This document shows, piece after piece, positions 1 through 6,828 of a DNA stretch of 38,274 nucleotides; position 1 is the first letter of the stretch, and each line of letters starts with the position of its first letter. Made by a program: the position numbers and the translations under genes. Source of the DNA: Clostridium hydrogeniformans DSM 21757 (GTDB lineage: Bacteria > Bacillota > Clostridia > Clostridiales > Clostridiaceae); assembly GCF_000686705.1 (NCBI RefSeq), contig NZ_JMLJ01000022.1, forward strand, positions 1 to 38,274, written 5' to 3'. The notes below the pieces were generated by a model. The model searched no databases and was not told the DNA's origin. It was given only the letters and a program-made list of their open reading frames with translations.

Positions 1-4
1 TTAA

Positions 5-1198
5 TTATTTAACTATAGAAGTAACAACTCCTGATCCTACTGTTCTTCCACCTTCTCTTATAGCGAATCTTAATCCTTCGTCCATAGCTACTGGTGTAAT
101 TAACTCAACATTCATGTCTATGTGATCTCCAGGCATTACCATTTCCATTCCGTCTGGTAACTTTATTGATCCTGTAACGTCTGTTGTTCTGAAGTAGAAT
201 TGTGGTCTGTATCCATCAAAGAATGGTGTATGTCTTCCACCTTCTTCTTTTTTAAGTACATACACTTGACCTACGAAGCTCTTATGTGGGTTAACTGATC
301 CAGCCTTAGCTAATACTTGACCTCTTTCGATATCAGTTCTTTGTACCCCTCTTAATAATGCTCCTACGTTGTCTCCTGCTTGTGCTTCATCTAGTAACTT
401 TCTGAACATTTCTATTCCTGTTACTACTGTCTTTCTTGTTTCTTCAGTCATTCCAACTACTTCTACTTCGTCTCCTACGTGAAGAACTCCTCTTTCAACT
501 CTTCCTGTTGCAACTGTTCCTCTTCCAGTGATTGTGAATACATCTTCCACTGGCATTAAGAATGGCTTATCTGTTGCTCTTTCTGGAGTTGGGATGTAGC
601 TATCTACTGCATCCATTAAGTCTAAGATACACTTTATTGCTGCGTCATCTGTTGGGTTCTCTAACGCTTTTAATGCTGATCCAGATATTATTGGAGTATC
701 ATCTCCTGGGAAGTTGTACTCGCTTAATAACTCTCTTACTTCCATTTCTACTAACTCTAATAACTCTTCGTCATCTACCATATCAGCTTTGTTTAAGAAT
801 ACTACTATGTAGTCAACTCCAACTCTTGATGATAATAGTATGTGCTCTCTTGTTTGAGGCATTGGACCGTCTGCAGCTGATACTACTAGTATAGCTCCAT
901 CCATTTGTGCAGCTCCTGTTATCATGTTCTTAACATAGTCTGCGTGTCCTGGACAGTCTACGTGAGCATAGTGTCTGTTCTCTGTTTGGTACTCAACGTG
1001 TGCTGTGTTTATTGTGATTCCTCTTTCTTTTTCTTCTGGCGCCTTATCTATCTCATCGTATTTGAACGCTTCCGCGAATCCTCTGTTTGCTAATACTGAT
1101 GTTATAGCCGCTGTTAATGTTGTCTTACCGTGGTCTACGTGACCTATTGTTCCAATGTTAACGTGAGGTTTATTTCTCTCGAATTTTGCCTTTGCCAT
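5..1198 (-). CDS. tuf: Elongation factor Tu
   Basis: Cytosolic translation GTPase that delivers aminoacyl-tRNA to the ribosome. The 397-residue length is standard. The P-loop GHVDHGKT lies near residues 19-26, the switch region motif [12 protein letters not shown] near 81-92 and the guanine-specificity motif NKAD near 136-139, followed by the two beta-barrel domains ending in SGVVTSIVK. The ATG is preceded by AAGGAGG at good spacing. It lies 71 bp downstream of tRNA-Thr and very probably shares its transcript, a linkage seen in many bacteria. Codon use is noticeably more biased than in neighbouring genes, as expected for a highly expressed gene. The gene is complete; whatever follows it lies outside the window. 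Confidence 0.98.
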   Translation of the reverse strand: MAKAKFERNKPHVNIGTIGHVDHGKTTLTAAITSVLANRGFAEAFKYDEIDKAPEEKERGITINTAHVEYQTENRHYAHVDCPGHADYVKNMITGAAQMDGAILVVSAADGPMPQTREHILLSSRVGVDYIVVFLNKADMVDDEELLELVEMEVRELLSEYNFPGDDTPIISGSALKALENPTDDAAIKCILDLMDAVDSYIPTPERATDKPFLMPVEDVFTITGRGTVATGRVERGVLHVGDEVEVVGMTEETRKTVVTGIEMFRKLLDEAQAGDNVGALLRGVQRTDIERGQVLAKAGSVNPHKSFVGQVYVLKKEEGGRHTPFFDGYRPQFYFRTTDVTGSIKLPDGMEMVMPGDHIDMNVELITPVAMDEGLRFAIREGGRTVGSGVVTSIVK

Positions 1199-1269
1199 TG
1201 TTAAATTCCTCCTTCAATTTTAAATATTGCAGTAAACACACCCTGGTGTTTTGTCTTTTTTCAATATTT

Positions 1270-1345
1270 TGGAGCTCACGACCGGGATTGAACCGGCGAC
1301 CTCCGCCTTACCAAGGCGACGCTCTACCTACTGAGCTACATGAGC
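1270..1345 (-). tRNA. tRNA-Thr (anticodon GGT)
   Basis: A full cloverleaf folds on the minus strand. The acceptor arm GCTCATG pairs with CGTGAGC including one G-T pair, the anticodon loop TTGGTAA reads GGT, the T arm contains GGTTCAATCC, and the CCA end is encoded. It sits between sigH and tuf and is probably processed from a tRNA-Thr-tuf transcript. Confidence 0.97.
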
Positions 1346-1354
1346 AGTTACTTA

Positions 1355-1386
1355 AACATAGCGAGTAAGCTATTACTCGCTATGTT
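1355..1386 (-). other. Perfect 14-bp hairpin upstream of tRNA-Thr
   Basis: The arms at 1355-1368 and 1373-1386 are perfect reverse complements around a 4-nt loop. The hairpin starts 10 bases upstream of the mature tRNA 5' end and lies downstream of a good promoter (1412-1440), so it would be in the leader of the tRNA-Thr-tuf transcript. It could be an RNase III processing site or a terminator for sigH read-through. The T run after it on the minus strand is short (GTTTAAGT), which weakens the terminator reading. Confidence 0.6.
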
Positions 1387-1411
1387 ATATATTTACCATC
1401 GTTACCTCTTA

Positions 1412-1440
1412 AGTTTAATTTCTTTTTTTAATTTTGTCAA
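1412..1440 (-). promoter_or_regulatory. Predicted sigma-A promoter for tRNA-Thr and tuf
   Basis: On the minus strand, TTGACA (1440-1435) is followed by a 17-bp spacer and TAAACT (1417-1412). The -35 box is perfect and the -10 matches consensus at four of six positions. Transcription would start near 1405, giving a leader of about 60 nt that includes the 14-bp hairpin. Confidence 0.6.
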
Positions 1441-1466
1441 TACTTTTTATTAATATTTTGTAGGTT

Positions 1467-2111
1467 TTACGGTCTATTATTTAAACACTTTTCTAGCTTT
1501 CTTTTCACCCTTTGAAGCGCATTATCTATAGATTTAGCATGTCTATCTAAATCACAAGCTATCTCTTGGTACGATTTTCCATCTAAGTAAGACATTAGAA
1601 CTTCCATTTCTAAACCAGATAGAACTTGACTTATTTCTTTTTCTATATTACTCATCTCTTCTTTACTTATTACCATCTCTTCTGGATCAGTTACTTTTAT
1701 TCCTGCTAAAATATCTAAAAGAGTTCTATCCGACTCTTCCTCATATATTGGTTTATTTAAAGATACATATGTATTAAGAGGAATATGTTTTTGACGAGTA
1801 GCTGTTTTTATAGCTGTAATTATTTGCCTTGTTACACAAAGTTCAGCAAAAGCTCTAAAGGATGCAAGTTTATCTGGCTTAAAATCTCTTATAGCCTTAT
1901 AAAGACCTATCATACCTTCTTGATATATATCTTCCTTATCAGCCCCTATAAGAAAATAAGATTTAGCCTTTGATTTAACAAAATTCTCATATTTATTTAT
2001 CAAATATTCTTGAGCTCTTGTGTTACCATTTTTAGCTTCAATAACTACTTCTTCATCAAGTTTTTCTTTAAAATCATTAATTATGTCTAAATTATGACCT
2101 CTGTTTTCCAT
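1467..2111 (-). CDS. sigH: RNA polymerase sigma factor SigH (sigma-70 family)
   Basis: Alternative sigma factor that, in the family, drives early sporulation and transition-state genes. The 214-residue protein shows region 2 (YQEGMIGLYKAIRDF, near 64-78) and the following promoter-melting segment FRAFAELCVTRQIITAIK. Region 4 is a C-terminal helix-turn-helix, MSYLDGKSYQEIACDLDRH. The start ATG has GGAGGGGAT upstream. It lies downstream of rlmB and yacP as in most Firmicutes. No convincing intrinsic terminator follows before the tRNA-Thr promoter. Confidence 0.95.
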   Translation of the reverse strand: MENRGHNLDIINDFKEKLDEEVVIEAKNGNTRAQEYLINKYENFVKSKAKSYFLIGADKEDIYQEGMIGLYKAIRDFKPDKLASFRAFAELCVTRQIITAIKTATRQKHIPLNTYVSLNKPIYEEESDRTLLDILAGIKVTDPEEMVISKEEMSNIEKEISQVLSGLEMEVLMSYLDGKSYQEIACDLDRHAKSIDNALQRVKRKLEKCLNNRP

Positions 2112-2182
2112 TGCATCCCCTCCGAATTAGTACGTTATGTCCCTTAATTATAGCCTAGCTTAAACTTATAGGTCAAGTTTAT

Positions 2183-2692
2183 TCACTTGCTTCTTCTCAT
2201 TTTTTCTAATTTTTGTAAAATACTTTCTTCTATATTATCTTCTAATAAGTTTCTTTTTTTAACAATTGACTTCTCAGTATTTTTTCTTATTTTACCTTCA
2301 ATGGTAACTACTTCATGATAAAATTCTATAGAGGACATCCTTATTGCCCCTCTTTGGAATGCCACTTGCTGTTCTAAAGAATCAGAAGTTACAACAACTA
2401 CTTCTGTTTTTCTACCTATATTATTAACACTCTTCTCTATAAAAGCATCTGCTGTTTCCCCATCTTTGGTGAAAACAACTACTACCTCACCTATACGCTC
2501 TTTTTTCTCCATGCTTCCTTGTACCTTATGAGCATCAAACACAAGAAATATCTTACATCCCACATAACTAGAATAATTTTGCATAGTTTCTATAAGTTTC
2601 ATCCTAGCAGATTCATAGCTATAATCCTTAGTTTCTCTCAGTCCTGGCCAGTGATTTATCACATTATATCCATCAACAAATATAATTCTCAC
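2183..2692 (-). CDS. yacP: NYN-domain RNA-binding protein, YacP (Rae1) family
   Basis: Putative ribosome-associated endoribonuclease. The 169-residue protein opens with MRIIFVDGYNVINHWPGL, whose Asp and Asn fit the NYN/PIN active-site signature. Further acidic residues follow in FTKDGETADAFIEK and VVTSDSLEQQ, and the C-terminus is basic. In B. subtilis the homologue Rae1 cleaves particular mRNAs on the ribosome; that role here is inferred from family membership. It lies 9 bp after rlmB and surely shares its operon. Confidence 0.88.
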   Translation of the reverse strand: MRIIFVDGYNVINHWPGLRETKDYSYESARMKLIETMQNYSSYVGCKIFLVFDAHKVQGSMEKKERIGEVVVVFTKDGETADAFIEKSVNNIGRKTEVVVVTSDSLEQQVAFQRGAIRMSSIEFYHEVVTIEGKIRKNTEKSIVKKRNLLEDNIEESILQKLEKMRRSK

Positions 2693-2701
2693 ATCGTCAC
2701 C

Positions 2702-3484
2702 TTATAACCTAGACTTTAGTACCTCATACATTAAAATCCCACCAGCCACTGAAGCATTTAAAGAATTTATCTTTCCAATCATAGGAATTCTTACTAAAAC
2801 ATCGCATCTTTCCTTTGTAAGTTTTGACATTCCTTTGCCTTCATTCCCTATAACTAGAGCCACGCCCCCCTTAAAATCAATCTGATAACTATAGGATTTC
2901 CCTGCTATATCTGCTCCATAAATCCAAATTCCTTGTTTTTTAAGTTCATCAATTGTTGAATTTATATTCGTAACCTTTGCTATTCTCATGTACTCCGCCG
3001 CTCCAACTGATGTTTTATATACAGTTGACGTAACCCCAACATTTCTTCTCTTTGGTATTATTATTCCATGGACTCCACAAAGCTCAGCTGTTCTAATTAT
3101 GGATCCTAAATTATGCGGATCTTCTATTTCATCTAGAATAATAATAAAAGGACTCTCTTCTTTAGATTTTGCATAATTTAAAATTTCTTCTACCTCATAA
3201 TACTTATAAGGTGTTACTATAGCTATTACACCTTGATGAGAATGACTTGCACTCATAGAGTCTAACTTCTTCTTATCAACTTCTTTTATTACTATTTTCT
3301 TTTCTTTAGCTAAAGCTACTATTTTGTTTATAGATCCTTCCTTATCACCTTTTGCTATAAGTATCTGTTCCACAGTTTTCCCTGATTTTAACACCTCTAT
3401 TACAGCATTTCTTCCTTCAATGATATCATCTCTTTCCTTATTTTCATAAGCTATATTTTTATCCTTACCTTTAGTGTTAGCCAT
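2702..3484 (-). CDS. rlmB: 23S rRNA 2'-O-methyltransferase, RlmB/TrmH family
   Basis: SPOUT-class methyltransferase that in the RlmB family modifies a guanosine of 23S rRNA. The N-terminal substrate-binding domain (EGRNAVIEVLKSGKTVEQI) is followed by the knotted domain with motifs LDEIEDPHNLGSIIRTAE, VIGNEGKGM and IPMIGKINSLNASVA. The reading frame is open to an ATG at 3499, but AGGAGAATTAAT directly precedes the ATG at 3484, so I use that start (260 residues). Position between mrnC and yacP is the conserved one. Confidence 0.93.
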   Translation of the reverse strand: MANTKGKDKNIAYENKERDDIIEGRNAVIEVLKSGKTVEQILIAKGDKEGSINKIVALAKEKKIVIKEVDKKKLDSMSASHSHQGVIAIVTPYKYYEVEEILNYAKSKEESPFIIILDEIEDPHNLGSIIRTAELCGVHGIIIPKRRNVGVTSTVYKTSVGAAEYMRIAKVTNINSTIDELKKQGIWIYGADIAGKSYSYQIDFKGGVALVIGNEGKGMSKLTKERCDVLVRIPMIGKINSLNASVAGGILMYEVLKSRL

Positions 3485-3781
3485 ATTAATTCTCCTCATA
3501 TTTGTAAATATTTTCTACTATTCAACTCTAATCATATCCAAAAGTATTATTATTTACTCCATATTCTTTAAGTTAACTATAACAAAATTTAGCTATATCA
3601 TCATATAATCTTTTATTTATTCAAAATAATTTAACCTATTTAACCATTTATCAAATAACAATTAATAGCTTAATGTTTTATTATATGAATTTTCATCTTC
3701 TAAAAGCTACTAACTCCTAACAATACATTTCATTCCACATAAATAATTGAATTATGTAAACTTCTCACTTGAAAAAAACTA

Positions 3782-4201
3782 TTATATCCCTAATTTAATT
3801 TTCACTGCCCTATCTAATATGTACATCATTCTTTCTTTTTGATTTGTAAGATATAAATATCCTACTAAGGCCTCAAATCCTGTAGCATTTCTATAATCTC
3901 TTACATCTGCATTTTTAGGTACTGTATGAGACTTTGTATTTCTTCCTCTTTTATATACACCAAGTTCTTCTTCATTAAGTTCTATTTCTAATTCCTTCAT
4001 TATGTCACTCTGGGCTTTAGCCTTAACGTAACCTATAGCTCTTACATGAAGTTTATGTGCTGATAACTGATCATTATTTTTTAATATAAGACTTCTTATA
4101 TATACTTCATAAATAGCATCTCCAACAAAAGCTAAGGATAATGAATTTAACTGTTTAGCTTCTGAATTAGAATATTTCTGAAAATTAAAATCTTCAATCA
4201 T
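3782..4201 (-). CDS. mrnC: Mini-ribonuclease III (23S rRNA maturation)
   Basis: RNase III-like enzyme lacking the double-stranded RNA-binding domain, which matures 23S rRNA ends in Firmicutes. The catalytic signature LAFVGDAIYEVYIRS contains the key Asp (residue 28) and the second acidic site is in GFEALVGYLYL. The chosen ATG at 4201 is eight bases from GAGGAG; an ATG two codons upstream is too close to that site. The length of 139 residues is typical. In most clostridia cysS follows directly upstream; here a foreign-looking cassette intervenes. Confidence 0.94.
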   Translation of the reverse strand: MIEDFNFQKYSNSEAKQLNSLSLAFVGDAIYEVYIRSLILKNNDQLSAHKLHVRAIGYVKAKAQSDIMKELEIELNEEELGVYKRGRNTKSHTVPKNADVRDYRNATGFEALVGYLYLTNQKERMMYILDRAVKIKLGI

Positions 4202-4310
4202 TTTCATAACTCCTCTTTAAATAATGTTCTAAATCACTCTATTATACCATTTAATTTTATATTTTTAAAAATATTAATTTTTTTATTAAATATTCTTATT
4301 TATTCAAAAT

Positions 4311-4340
4311 AAATAAAGAGAGGATATCCTCTCTTTATTT
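4311..4340 (-). terminator. Intrinsic terminator of the repeat-peptide gene
   Basis: Perfect 15-bp inverted repeat (4311-4325 and 4326-4340, GC-rich core GAGAGGAT/ATCCTCTC), with T-rich flanks on both strands. It lies 60 bp after the repeat-peptide stop codon and isolates that gene from mrnC. Confidence 0.8.
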
Positions 4341-4399
4341 TGAATTAGTCTATATAATATATCAACAAGCATTCGGTATAAATTTTATTGTATAATTTA

Positions 4400-4873
4400 T
4401 TAACTCTGAGAACCCCATGGATTTGGCTCTATACTTTGTGCGCTTGGAGATCCCCATGGGTTTGGCTCTATATGTCCTGACATTTGAATTCCCCATGGAT
4501 TCGGTTCTATTTTTTGTGCGCTTGGAGACCCCCATGGGTTTGGTTCTATATGTCCTGACATTTGAACTCCCCATGGATTCGGTTCTATTTTTTGTGCGCT
4601 TGGAGACCCCCATGGGTTTGGTTCTATATGTCCTGACATTTGAACTCCCCATGGATTTGGCTCTATTTTTTGTGCGCTTGGAGATCCCCATGGGTTTGGT
4701 TCTATATGTCCTGACATTTGAACTCCCCATGGATTCGGCTCTATGTTGTGTATCTTTGGAGATCCCCACGGGTTTGGCTCTATACTTTTAGCCTTCACTA
4801 CTAATGGTTTAGCACATAATGCAAAAGATAAAAACAATGCACAAGCAGTCAATCTTTTTAAACTTTTATTCAT
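4400..4873 (-). CDS. Secreted precursor with ten tandem IEPNPWG motifs (candidate multicopy peptide pheromone)
   Basis: The 157-residue protein has two parts. Residues 1-30 form a Sec signal peptide: MNKSLKR, a hydrophobic core LTACALFLSFALC, and a c-region ending near VVKAKS. Residues 31-157 are nothing but ten copies of IEPNPWG spaced exactly 13 residues apart. The linkers alternate between VQMSGH (or IQMSGH) and SPSAQK (or SPKIHN, SPSAQS), and the last copy ends in SQS. No globular domain, Cys pairs or anchor is visible. Its strong promoter, Shine-Dalgarno GGGGGGAT and own terminator make it a single-gene unit, divergent from an HTH-TPR regulator of the peptide-sensing RRNPP class. I infer a precursor that releases several copies of one short peptide after export. 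A secreted structural or metal-binding repeat protein is the alternative. I recognise no named family. Confidence 0.85.
   Translation of the reverse strand: MNKSLKRLTACALFLSFALCAKPLVVKAKSIEPNPWGSPKIHNIEPNPWGVQMSGHIEPNPWGSPSAQKIEPNPWGVQMSGHIEPNPWGSPSAQKIEPNPWGVQMSGHIEPNPWGSPSAQKIEPNPWGIQMSGHIEPNPWGSPSAQSIEPNPWGSQS
4403..4783 (-). repeat. Tandem coding repeat, 39-nt unit in a 78-nt higher-order period
   Basis: Nine full 39-nt units plus a partial tenth encode the IEPNPWG array. Alternating A and B linkers create a 78-nt period. The inner 78-nt units are almost identical at the nucleotide level, whereas the outermost copies differ more (SPKIHN at the start, SPSAQS-SQS at the end). Nearly every unit carries CCCCATGG at the Pro-Trp-Gly codons. 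This pattern suggests duplication by unequal exchange or slippage, so copy number is likely to vary between strains. Confidence 0.95.
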
Positions 4874-4914
4874 TTCAACATCCCCCCATTAATATTTTTA
4901 CATTTTATACAGAT

Positions 4915-4943
4915 ATATTACCATTATATATAATTACTGTCAA
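4915..4943 (-). promoter_or_regulatory. Predicted promoter of the repeat-peptide gene
   Basis: On the minus strand, a perfect TTGACA (4943-4938) is followed by a 17-bp spacer and TAATAT (4920-4915). The predicted start near 4908 leaves a leader of about 35 nt before the ATG. Confidence 0.6.
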
Positions 4944-5067
4944 TAAAAGCCTTGTATTTTATTGTATATTTCTTATAATTATATTATCAGAATATTTATC
5001 CATAGGTTTTACAATTCTAACCTTCTATCTTAATCAAATCTTAAGGTAGGAATTGTACAGTTTTATT

Positions 5068-5113
5068 TATAATTAAGAAGGAGCCCCAACCCCATCTTAA
5101 TTAAGCTTTAATT
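5068..5113 (+). promoter_or_regulatory. -10 box and AATTAA palindrome cluster upstream of the regulator
   Basis: A perfect TATAAT at 5068-5073 overlaps the first of several inverted repeats. TAATTAAGA (5070-5078) pairs with TCTTAATTA (5095-5103) across 16 nt. CTTAATTAAG (5096-5105) is itself a perfect palindrome, and AATTAA-GCT-TTAATT (5099-5113) is a further one. The spacer is GC-rich (AGGAGCCCCAACCCCA) in an otherwise AT-rich gap. I see no good -35 box, which fits an activated or autoregulated promoter. I read this as a candidate operator for the HTH regulator; binding is inferred. Confidence 0.45.
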
Positions 5114-5168
5114 TATAACTAATTATACTAATACCCTTCCTAAATTTATAATAAAGGAGATTAGGTGG

Positions 5169-6485
5169 ATGATAGAAAATAAAATATTAACCCCCGGCAA
5201 AAAACTACTTAAGATGAGAAAAGATTTAAACTTAACACAAAAGGATGTATCTGGGGATAAAATTAGCAGAAATTTAATAAGCTATATTGAAAACGATAAG
5301 ATTTCACTTACCAATGATGTGGCTAATATAATATGTGATAATATAAATCGAATATGCCTTGAAAGAGGAGTAAGTTTTTCTATTACCAAAGAGTTCTTAT
5401 TGGAAGATCTATCTATACAATATAATAAAGTGACTAACTATTACTTAGATGAATTATCAAAATATAAAAACGACTTAGAGTTAATGGAAAAAATAATAGG
5501 AGAAATAGATAGGTTTTTTAATGAAAATAACTTTTTTAATAAAATACATAAATATAAACTAAAACTTTATCTAGAAATAGCTGATATTTTTAAAGATAAC
5601 ACTTGTTACTTTAAAGCCTATGTATATTATATTAAGTCCTATGAGAACTGTAATATAGATTCTATAAAAGAAAGAATATCTATAGCATTAAAACTTATGA
5701 AATGTTGTATAAACTTAAATAAAAATAAAGAATCATTAGAATATTACCAAATAGTTATGATTCATAAATCTTCTGCTTCTGATAATGAAATAGTTAATGC
5801 CTTATTCAATAGTGCTATATGTTATAAGAGACTTAAGGAATATGATAGAGCTCTTAATCAGCTTAAAATAATTAAAGATGACTTTTCTTTAGAACCTAAC
5901 CTTTACTTAGATGTTGAACTTCTTAATGCAAACTTATATCAATGTAAAAATCACTTTAGTAAGTCTATTGAACTATATTCAAAAATTCTAAAAACTACTA
6001 AGGTTACTCATATAGAAAATAAACTAGTATGTTTGTGTAGTTTACTAGAAATATATATTTCTCTTAATGATTCATTAAATATTAAAGAATATGTGGAAAA
6101 AGCTTTACTTCTTATTTCATCATATGAAAACTTTAATACAAAATCATATGCCCCTGACATATACGCAGATATAGGTTCAGCATTAAAAACTTTAAATAGA
6201 TTAGATGAGGCAAAAACTTATCTATTTAAATCCCTAGAAGAAACAAAAGACTGTCAAAAGAGGACAATCATTCTTAAGTCCTTTGATAGCCTATTAGATA
6301 TTTGTAATTCTTTAGGAGATATAAATACCTTAAATACCACTAAAAATACTATGCTAGAATTTCTATCCTTAAAACTAATAGAAAAGGATGAATCAGTGGT
6401 ATATAGATTATTAAGCCACTATAACTCTCTAGGTGACAGTAGAACCCTAGCGGATATATTAAGTTTTTTAAAAAATTTAAATTAA
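5169..6485 (+). CDS. HTH-XRE transcriptional regulator with TPR-like domain (RRNPP-type peptide sensor)
   Basis: The 438-residue protein has an N-terminal Cro/C1-type helix-turn-helix (about residues 9-60; LNLTQKDVSGDKISRNLISYIENDK). About 330 residues of paired helices follow, with TPR-like segments such as ALFNSAICYKRLKEYDRALNQL and ADIGSALKTLNRLDEAKTYL. HTH plus C-terminal TPR is the architecture of the RRNPP family (Rgg, Rap, NprR, PlcR, PrgX), whose TPR groove binds an imported peptide. AAAGGAG and GGTGG precede the ATG. The gene is divergent from the IEPNPWG precursor and convergent with a 23-residue hydrophobic ORF, so it has two candidate ligand sources. It is one of few plus-strand genes in this part of the window. 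The specific regulon and ligand are not visible from sequence. Confidence 0.85.
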   Translation: MIENKILTPGKKLLKMRKDLNLTQKDVSGDKISRNLISYIENDKISLTNDVANIICDNINRICLERGVSFSITKEFLLEDLSIQYNKVTNYYLDELSKYKNDLELMEKIIGEIDRFFNENNFFNKIHKYKLKLYLEIADIFKDNTCYFKAYVYYIKSYENCNIDSIKERISIALKLMKCCINLNKNKESLEYYQIVMIHKSSASDNEIVNALFNSAICYKRLKEYDRALNQLKIIKDDFSLEPNLYLDVELLNANLYQCKNHFSKSIELYSKILKTTKVTHIENKLVCLCSLLEIYISLNDSLNIKEYVEKALLLISSYENFNTKSYAPDIYADIGSALKTLNRLDEAKTYLFKSLEETKDCQKRTIILKSFDSLLDICNSLGDINTLNTTKNTMLEFLSLKLIEKDESVVYRLLSHYNSLGDSRTLADILSFLKNLN

Positions 6486-6514
6486 AAAGAGTTGGTGATT
6501 TACCAACTCTTTTT
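6484..6514. terminator. Bidirectional intrinsic terminator
   Basis: AAAAAGAGTTGGT (6484-6496) pairs perfectly with ACCAACTCTTTTT (6502-6514) across a 5-nt loop. It overlaps the regulator stop codon and can also end the minus-strand transcript of the 23-residue ORF. Confidence 0.85.
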
Positions 6515-6543
6515 AGTTTGATATTTTTTGTATAGGTTATATA

Positions 6544-6615
6544 TTAAATATTAAAGAGAATACTTGTTATCATTGTTATTATTAATAAAAACAATCTGGT
6601 TTTAATTTTTTTCAT
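6544..6615 (-). CDS. Predicted 23-residue hydrophobic peptide (SHP-like small ORF)
   Basis: The ORF starts MKKIKTRLFLLII, continues as a hydrophobic stretch and ends ILFNI followed by TAA. A basic N-terminus plus a hydrophobic tail, at 23 residues, is the layout of short hydrophobic peptide pheromone precursors known next to streptococcal Rgg regulators. It would also fit a single-span membrane peptide. It has GGGGTGAT about seven bases upstream of the ATG, a near-consensus promoter at 6663-6691, and a downstream terminator at 6484-6514, so it forms a complete tiny transcription unit. It is convergent with the HTH-TPR regulator. It was found by reading the gap by eye, and expression is unproven. 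Confidence 0.5.
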   Translation of the reverse strand: MKKIKTRLFLLIITMITSILFNI

Positions 6616-6627
6616 ATAATCACCCCA

Positions 6628-6691
6628 TTAGCCAAGCTAATTGATAACTATTTTCAATTATTATTCTATCTCATTTATCTCACTAAGTCAA
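6628..6691 (-). promoter_or_regulatory. Promoter of the 23-residue ORF with Fur-box-like site
   Basis: TTGACT (6691-6686), a 17-bp spacer and TAGAAT (6668-6663) form a strong predicted promoter on the minus strand. At 6642-6656 lies TGATAACTATTTTCA, which matches the 7-1-7 Fur site TGATAAT-N-ATTATCA at all but two positions and would overlap the transcription start. The palindrome TTAGC-CAA-GCTAA (6628-6640) lies between this site and the Shine-Dalgarno sequence. Iron regulation is inferred from the motif only. Confidence 0.45.
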
Positions 6692-6766
6692 TAACCTATA
6701 TTATATATTATTTAAAAATCTTTTCTTTTGTTCTTAGTTTTAAGAAACTTTTTAAATCATTGTAAT

Positions 6767-6803
6767 AAAAAACACAGCATTTCTTAAAAATGCTGTGTTT
6801 TTT
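6767..6803 (-). terminator. Intrinsic terminator of cysS
   Basis: A 16-bp perfect stem (6767-6782 with 6788-6803, core CACAGCATTT) has a 5-nt loop and A/T runs on both sides, placed 25 bp after the cysS stop codon. Confidence 0.85.
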
Positions 6804-6828
6804 ATTAATCTTTATAACAAGATTATTT

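Noticed and set aside
562-894. 110-residue plus-strand ORF inside tuf, rich in Leu
   Set aside because: It is antisense to EF-Tu, has no ribosome site, and its composition is an artefact of biased tuf codons.
1230-1258. Short imperfect hairpin (AACACC-AGG-GGTGT-like) between tRNA-Thr and tuf, read as attenuator
   Set aside because: The stem is short and mismatched, and a highly expressed tuf would not be expected to be attenuated there.
4403-4783. CRISPR array
   Set aside because: The repeats are contiguous, in frame, and coding; the alternating linkers are not unique spacers and the period is exactly 39 nt.
4362-4791. Long open frames on both strands overlapping the repeat gene (135 residues minus strand, 124 residues plus strand), with repeats such as MGSSNVRTYRTKP and LVLYVLTFELPMD
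   Set aside because: The repeat unit is 39 nt, a multiple of three, so any stop-free frame stays open through the array. These frames lack a signal peptide and ribosome sites; the 4400-4873 frame has both.
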